Part shown: piece after piece, positions 59,901 through 64,000 of the stretch
How the letters are laid out: the number at the start of each line of letters is the position of its first letter
How positions within the stretch are numbered: the stretch's first letter is position 1
Source: Styela clava
Taxonomy: Eukaryota; Chordata; Ascidiacea; Stolidobranchia; Styelidae
Direction of reading: 5' to 3'
NCBI RefSeq assembly: GCF_964204865.1
Contig: NC_135251.1
Span: forward strand, 16,988,001 to 17,052,000
Length of the DNA: 64,000 bases
Notes under the pieces: model-generated
What the model saw: only the letters and a program-made list of their open reading frames with translations
The model's database searches: none
What the model was told of the DNA's origin: nothing
Made by a program: the position numbers and the translations under genes

Positions 59901-60141
59901 TATGTTTATTGTTATTCTTTTTATAAAGAATGCTTTAACGAGTCATTGTTTAACAGCTGCTGAAGCGGCCCAGTCTATCAGCAAGCAAGCCCAATCGCCT
60001 TGTGCTCTGTCCAAAGTCTCGAACGTCACTGAAAACAAAGTCGAACAAGGGACGACTGATCTATCCGAGAACAACGTGGCTAATGTTCAAGTGGCTTCAG
60101 AAGGTGATACAAAATCTGAAGATGGTGGACAATCTATATAA
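44994..60141 (+). CDS. ARID4: ARID4 (RBBP1-like) chromatin regulator, complete (18 coding exons)
   Basis: Coding exons: 44994-45008, 45169-45279, 45441-45506, 46087-46234, 46352-46480, 47085-47292, 48395-48567, 49452-49648, 50196-50305, 50790-51331, 51734-51951, 53179-54540, 55003-55569, 56674-56813, 57660-57831, 58354-58525, 59630-59773, 59957-60141. All phases agree; about 1552 aa. Order: hybrid Tudor (1-115, [18 protein letters not shown]), acidic linker, PWWP-like fold (206-272, [15 protein letters not shown]), RBB1NT region ([11 protein letters not shown]), ARID (350-442, [20 protein letters not shown]), chromo barrel (630-695, [16 protein letters not shown]), a long Ser/Pro/Lys tail largely in one 1362-bp exon, and the conserved C-terminal coiled coil ([17 protein letters not shown]). 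Vertebrate ARID4A/B are about 1260-1310 aa and act in Rb/SIN3-HDAC repression; one ancestral gene here is expected. ATG at 44994 is close behind an acceptor, so a 5' non-coding exon is likely. Confidence 0.95.
45631..45866 (+). mobile_element. family B MITE copy 3
   Basis: It starts GGCGCTCCAGAAGTTTGTG and ends TACTACGGGAGTACC. Flanks GAAATTTG (45623-45630) and AAAATTTG (45867-45874) form a 7-of-8 target duplication. A short GGAGCA/GGAGAA slippage makes it longer than the others. It lies in an ARID4 intron. Confidence 0.75.
46702..46838 (+). ncRNA. U4 spliceosomal snRNA-like sequence (gene variant or pseudogene)
   Basis: The 137-bp sequence matches U4 along its length. It has a 5' AGCTTTGCG.AGTGGCAGTA (U6-pairing stem II), the 5' stem-loop, GATTATTGCTA.TTGAAAACT (stem I), CAATACCCCGCC, an Sm-like site GGCAATTTCTG and a terminal hairpin GGTTC-TGCA-GAATC. 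The k-turn segment at 46728-46746 reads CCAATAAAGTTTATCCGAG where vertebrate U4 has CCAATGAGGTTTATCCGAG. This loses the first sheared G.A pair and one base pair beneath the loop. It lies in sense orientation in an ARID4 intron (46481-47084). Homology is clear; function is doubtful. Confidence 0.85.
51995..52135 (+). mobile_element. SINE family A copy 6
   Basis: It contains the B-box-like GGGTTCGAATTCC, the body TACCTCATATATGGTGTAATG and the tail block TTAGATATCAGTTGTGGAGG. It is in an ARID4 intron and is the only family A copy on the plus strand. Confidence 0.65.
55868..56643. mobile_element. 776-bp hAT-type element with perfect 8-bp TSD
   Basis: It starts CAGGGGTGTGCAACCC and ends GCCGCACACCCCTG. 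Flanks are identical CTGTATAT at 55860-55867 and 56644-56651. The GCGGGCC subterminal motif is typical of this hAT group. No intact transposase. It sits in the ARID4 intron immediately before the exon at 56674. Confidence 0.85.
57465..57623 (-). mobile_element. family B MITE copy 4 (truncated)
   Basis: The right part matches 10403-10604 in the same orientation (CCAAGTGAATATACCCCCTG, GTACACACACTTCTGGAGC). The left terminus is missing. It ends about 37 bp before the ARID4 exon at 57660. Confidence 0.7.
59395..59437. mobile_element. hAT-type terminal fragment
   Basis: TGGGTCGCAGGTTCGTCATC then TCTGG reads in reverse as a CCAGAGATGACGAACCTGCG-type hAT end. No partner terminus was found in this ARID4 intron. 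Confidence 0.3.
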
Positions 60142-60438
60142 CGGAGTTGCTTTTTTATTTTTGAATATTTTTTTTATACGAGAGAGATATATTGTTGCAT
60201 CAGAGTTTATAAGGACTTCAACGCATCATGGATATTGTTGCCATCAACTCAGGAAATAACTGGGAGGCACGAGATAAAATTTTAAGCGTGGTTTACCTAC
60301 TTGCTACACAGTCTTGTCCGTCTTGCACAAACTACTATGATACTGCTACTGCCTAAGCAAGAGGAGTGTTTGTGACATCTAATTTGCCCCCAAACACACT
60401 TTCTTTTTCCTTTGAATGAAAGTAATTATTTGTTTAAT

Positions 60439-60444
60439 AATAAA
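60439..60444 (+). terminator. AATAAA signal of ARID4
   Basis: A canonical hexamer about 300 bp after the ARID4 stop at 60139-60141, the first good candidate in the 3' UTR. Confidence 0.6.
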
Positions 60445-60663
60445 TATTGTTTGATGGTACAAAAGCTGTGGTTGCTAAATCTGGGCACTGATTACAGACA
60501 GCTTAAGCCACAAACTAGATTCTTCTGTACTGCATTTCTGAAAGTTTTTCCGCATTTATGGTCTTAAAAATTAGCAGTCGTCAGTCATTTTATTCAAATC
60601 CCATAATCGAAACTGTGTGTGTATATTTATTCGTAAACTCAAAAGATGATTGTAATTGAGTAG

Positions 60664-60773
60664 CACGCAAAATTAGTGAAGAACAAAAAGTTTATAAAGA
60701 AGAAAAACATCAAATAAAAGATCTCATTGGAGAATTAGCATTAGATAAAGTGAGCACTGCTTATCCAAGATAA
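60664..60773 (+). other. possible alternative last exon of ARID4
   Basis: After an AG at 60662-60663 there is an open segment of 35 codons ending in TAA at 60771-60773. In phase with the ARID4 exon ending at 59773 it would continue the coiled coil as ...ARKISEEQKVYKEEKHQ and end STAYPR. AATAAA follows at 60864. The acceptor has only a weak pyrimidine tract. It may instead be an unrelated coding relic. Confidence 0.4.
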
Positions 60774-60887
60774 GGTTACCTTGTCATCAGTATACTCGGT
60801 GTAATTGATGTTGGGTACAGCAGCAAGCTGGATGTCCGATAAGCACAACAGCGGTATTGAAATAATAAATGAATGAATAAAAAAACA

Positions 60888-60893
60888 TTTATT
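60888..60893 (-). terminator. AATAAA signal of WDR76
   Basis: TTTATT on the plus strand is AATAAA on the minus strand, about 20 bp past the WDR76 stop. The 3' UTR would be very short. Confidence 0.55.
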
Positions 60894-60913
60894 TAATATA
60901 TTTAAGCTCGAAC

Positions 60914-63900
60914 TTAAAGATTATCAGAAAACAAGTAGATCTTCCCACTGCTGTTTCCGCCAGCTATAATATTTCTAGTTTTGTGGAAACAATTTATTGA
61001 GCAAACAGTTCCCAGCAGTTCAGGATCTGAAACTTCAAACACATAATTCGCTGACGAATCGTAAATATCGATCTGTAATAAATTAAATTTGTTAAGGTGT
61101 ACTGAACAGTTACCCCAGTCTCAAGAGTCAAGCCTGGTTGGTATAAGGTAGTAAGTGATGTGGAAAAGGGTCACACAATTTTGCTTATTTCAATCATATA
61201 TATGTAAATAATTTCTCGGGGTTTGTTTCGGTAAATGTATATAATAAGACTAGAAGAAATTTCACTCGCAAAACTTATAAGCGAAAAACCATTTATTAAG
61301 TCATTTTTGTAGGTAGGTAGGAAAAAGGGCCAGCATCATACATGTGGGTTTCAACCAGTTACAGAAACAGTGACAAGTCCGCACTCATCACCCACAATTC
61401 AAGGATAACAACCAATAAACCTTGGTAACTGATCAACAGTTTTCCAGACAAAATGGTAAAAAATACCTTTCTTGGTCTATCCATGCTTCCCACGACAAAA
61501 ACATCATCTGATGCCGGGTGCCATGCAGCTCGAAAACTACTCAACCATCTTCCTGTGTTATTATTGTGAAAGCATTTTCCTTTCAATTCTACTGCATTTT
61601 GACTTATGATTGAAGTGTTGAATACTCTGTACCAATACGAAAGCAATGGTCGGCGAAATTTATGTACAAAGGGGCCAAGTATACTTCTATCTGGTAGGGT
61701 GCAGGCATTAGACTTCAAGGCATTATGGCGCACTCGCAATTCCTATTCTTTTGTTAAAATTCTGTCACAATGAGACGTGTATGCGGCTATTTTTCACAAC
61801 TATTATCAAACACAATACATTTATTGTTTTTATTCACTTGTCATCAATTAGGGGGATGTTGATTCTGTGTAATGGCCCAGGCGTTAAAATCAACAGGCAA
61901 CTTTGTCTCGACATAAATTAGTGTGCAGACAATAGAAAATTTACGATCAATTTTTGTTTTATGCATCAAAAACTGTTACAGGGCTGCAAAATATTAGATC
62001 GCGGGCCGAAGTTTGCCGGCCCCTGCTATAAAGACAGAATAACTGCTTCAGGGACGAATAAATGACTCATGATTTATAAATGATTTAAAGTGCTAGTCTG
62101 CACTCTGATAGCCAAAAGCAGATTTTATCAGTGTCTTGCGCTTTAAAAATACATTTGTGAGGACTGGGGGAAAGAAAAGCCAATATGACAGTCCATGTTG
62201 GGTATAGTTATATCATTGTTTCAGATACATGAACTTAGTTTTCCAAAAAGCTATTACTATTATAATTTATGCTCAAGAAGTCGAACCAGGGATGTGAAAA
62301 ATATGGAAATGATCACTTCATTCTTTGCTTTTCTAAATTCAAGCCCATTGAAAATTTTTGTCTATGTGATATTTGTCAAAAGAGATACAATTTAGACAGA
62401 TATACCTGAGCTTGTCATCATAGCTTGTTGTAAGAAGATGTTTTCCACTGATCGGTGAAAAATATGCAGAACTGACGGATCTTGCATGATCTCGTATTGT
62501 AACTACGGGCTTGCACTTCATCGACTTACTTATATTTCGAATATCGAAGATGAAAACGGATCTATCAAAACACAGGTTTTGCTTATTTACTTAGACCAGG
62601 AATAGAAGCCGTCACATTATATAGCCATATTAATACACAGGGTGTTATCCTGTATTAAATTGGGTAAATAAACACTGATTAATCAAAATCTGATTGAGAT
62701 ATATTGGAAAAAATGACTTCATAACATAATTCGCAACAGGACTTTATAAACACCCTGTATCATTATAATAACCTTTACTGAAGAAACGCGAAATGTTAGT
62801 AATAGTTTTGTTTCATTCTAAACTATACTCTAAATCCAATAAGACTACATTGCTTGTAAAAAAAGTACTTACCCATCTCTGTGTGAAGTTGAAACATAAT
62901 ATTTCTGTAACGGATGACAGCTGACACATTTTGCTGCTCTGTCATGGGCCTCAAAAGTCTGTACATTGCTGTTGTAAATAATGGTAAATGTTATATTAGC
63001 AAACTCAAAAATTTTGATTATTTTTTGACAAGAGAGCATAAATATATTAATAATATAATGTGGTTTCTGGCATGCCAGTTAGCGATCATCTAATTAGAGA
63101 ATATACAAAAATTATACAGAGCAAAAATAAATTAATCAATTGGCCCTTACGAGTGTATTAAATGAAGTAAAAAACACAAAATAAACACATTGAAATAAAA
63201 TAAAACCTGTTTATGATATATTGAGAAATGATTTCATAAGAAAATTGTAACAGGCACCCAGCACCTTAGCACCCAGTGTAACTAAAAGTTGAAGAAAAAG
63301 CACTATTTCCAAAAAAGATTAGAATTTTTTCATTGCATGCAGCAGTTGTCAAATTCTATAAGCCCATAAACTGAGTAAAATAAATTCTCAAAAATAATTA
63401 TTGCTTTATAGATATCAATACCTTGGGTCAGTTCTTGTATCTACAATGGACAAATTTCCATCCGATCTACTGACTATTATTGTATGATCAGGTTCCAAGA
63501 AATCAAGACCAGACATTTCCCAATACTCATCATCGATAAATGCCTGGAAACACACAAAATTATAATACCGTAACTATTAAAAAACTCCAGAATCGGTTAT
63601 ATGATGTGATTGAAGTTTAACTATATGAATTCTTGATTTGTAGTTTGATCAAATAAGCCTTCATTTCATTTTGAAAAAAAAGTGAAATCAAGAACCAATC
63701 CGACTCATATAGGAAATATTTACAAATATTACGTTGAAATATATTCAGAATCATAAATAGATATTTGGTTTTGGCCATTCCTGTTAGTTAATTAAATAAA
63801 TAACATTTAACAAGACGATTGTCAGAGTCAGCTCCCCAATTACTAAATTATCAATTAATAAATTAGGCCAAAACAGCCAGGTATCTGTTTTGTAAATCTT

Positions 63901-64000
63901 GGGTATAAAGAAGTGAACAAGCGGGAACTATAATATGAAATTAAATATTCTTTGTGATTTAACTTACCTTTTCAAAGACTGACTTTTCCAAATCCATGCA
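60914..64000 (-). CDS. WDR76: WDR76, WD-repeat protein, C-terminal part (5' end outside window)
   Basis: Exons in coding order: 64000-63968 (continues beyond the window), 63543-63422, 62968-62873, 62561-62406, 61626-61467, 61072-60914. Phases agree and give 241 codons plus TAA. The peptide reads through four or so WD blades: EPDHTIIVSRSDGNLSIVD, TFEAHDRAAKCVSCHPLQKY, DGSVFIFDIRN, RDHARSVSSAYFSPISGKHL, TGRWLSSFRAAWHPASDD then VFVVGSMDRPR, and CSINCFHKTRNIIAGGNSSG. The last blocks are diagnostic of WDR76, related to DDB2 and yeast Cmr1. WDR76 is a nuclear CUL4-DDB1-associated propeller linked to DNA damage and modified-DNA binding. It is convergent with ARID4. Confidence 0.92.
61975..62024. mobile_element. 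hAT-type terminal fragment in a WDR76 intron
   Basis: ATCGCGGGCCGAAGTTTGCC followed by GGCCCCTG is a typical right terminus of the CAGGGG..GGCCCGCG hAT group. A left end was not located. Confidence 0.35.

Larger units (their letters stand above)
60142..60913. other. convergent intergenic region ARID4 / WDR76
   Basis: This 770-bp stretch holds the ARID4 3' UTR, the possible alternative exon and polyadenylation hexamers for both strands. Confidence 0.5.

Overview
The window is AT-rich metazoan nuclear DNA with spliced genes, canonical GT-AG introns and many interspersed transposons. The gene set (ARID4, WDR76, RPL35, PRADC1, RAB5IF) is animal. A gene built from fibronectin type I (FN1) modules, a fold regarded as essentially chordate, together with the AT-richness and modest intron sizes, makes an invertebrate chordate, probably an ascidian tunicate, my best guess. 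The species is not identified.

Layout. 570-13871 (+): 3' part of a large coiled-coil gene of unknown function (18 exons, 996 aa visible). 16612-28167 (-): a complete predicted secreted mosaic protein of 537 aa with a signal peptide, five FN1-like modules, four EGF modules and two further FN1-like modules. Every internal exon is symmetric phase 1-1. Its introns carry nested transposons, a 16-bp minisatellite and traces of a recent FN1-exon duplication. 30026-30397 (+): intronless RPL35. 33052-33633 (-): PRADC1. 34422-34748 (-): RAB5IF. These three single-exon genes sit between intron-rich neighbours. 35159-38960: an inverted-repeat element whose ends are tandem arrays. 39-43 kb: repeat-rich and gene-poor.

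44994-60141 (+): complete ARID4 (18 coding exons, about 1552 aa) with Tudor, PWWP-like, ARID and chromo-barrel domains and the C-terminal coiled coil. It has a U4 snRNA-like sequence in one intron and a possible alternative last exon. 60914-64000 (-): 3' half of WDR76, convergent with ARID4. The two chromatin-associated genes end about 770 bp apart.

Repeats include two tRNA-derived SINE families, a 200-240 bp MITE family and several hAT-type elements. Target-site duplications could be read directly for several of these. The observations most worth checking are the FN1/EGF mosaic gene, its duplicated exon interrupted by nested transposons, the U4-like copy with an altered k-turn, the foldback element with array ends, the long hairpin at 36098-36224 and the possible alternative ARID4 3' end. 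Exon boundaries were read by eye from splice sites, frame and phase; none has transcript support here.
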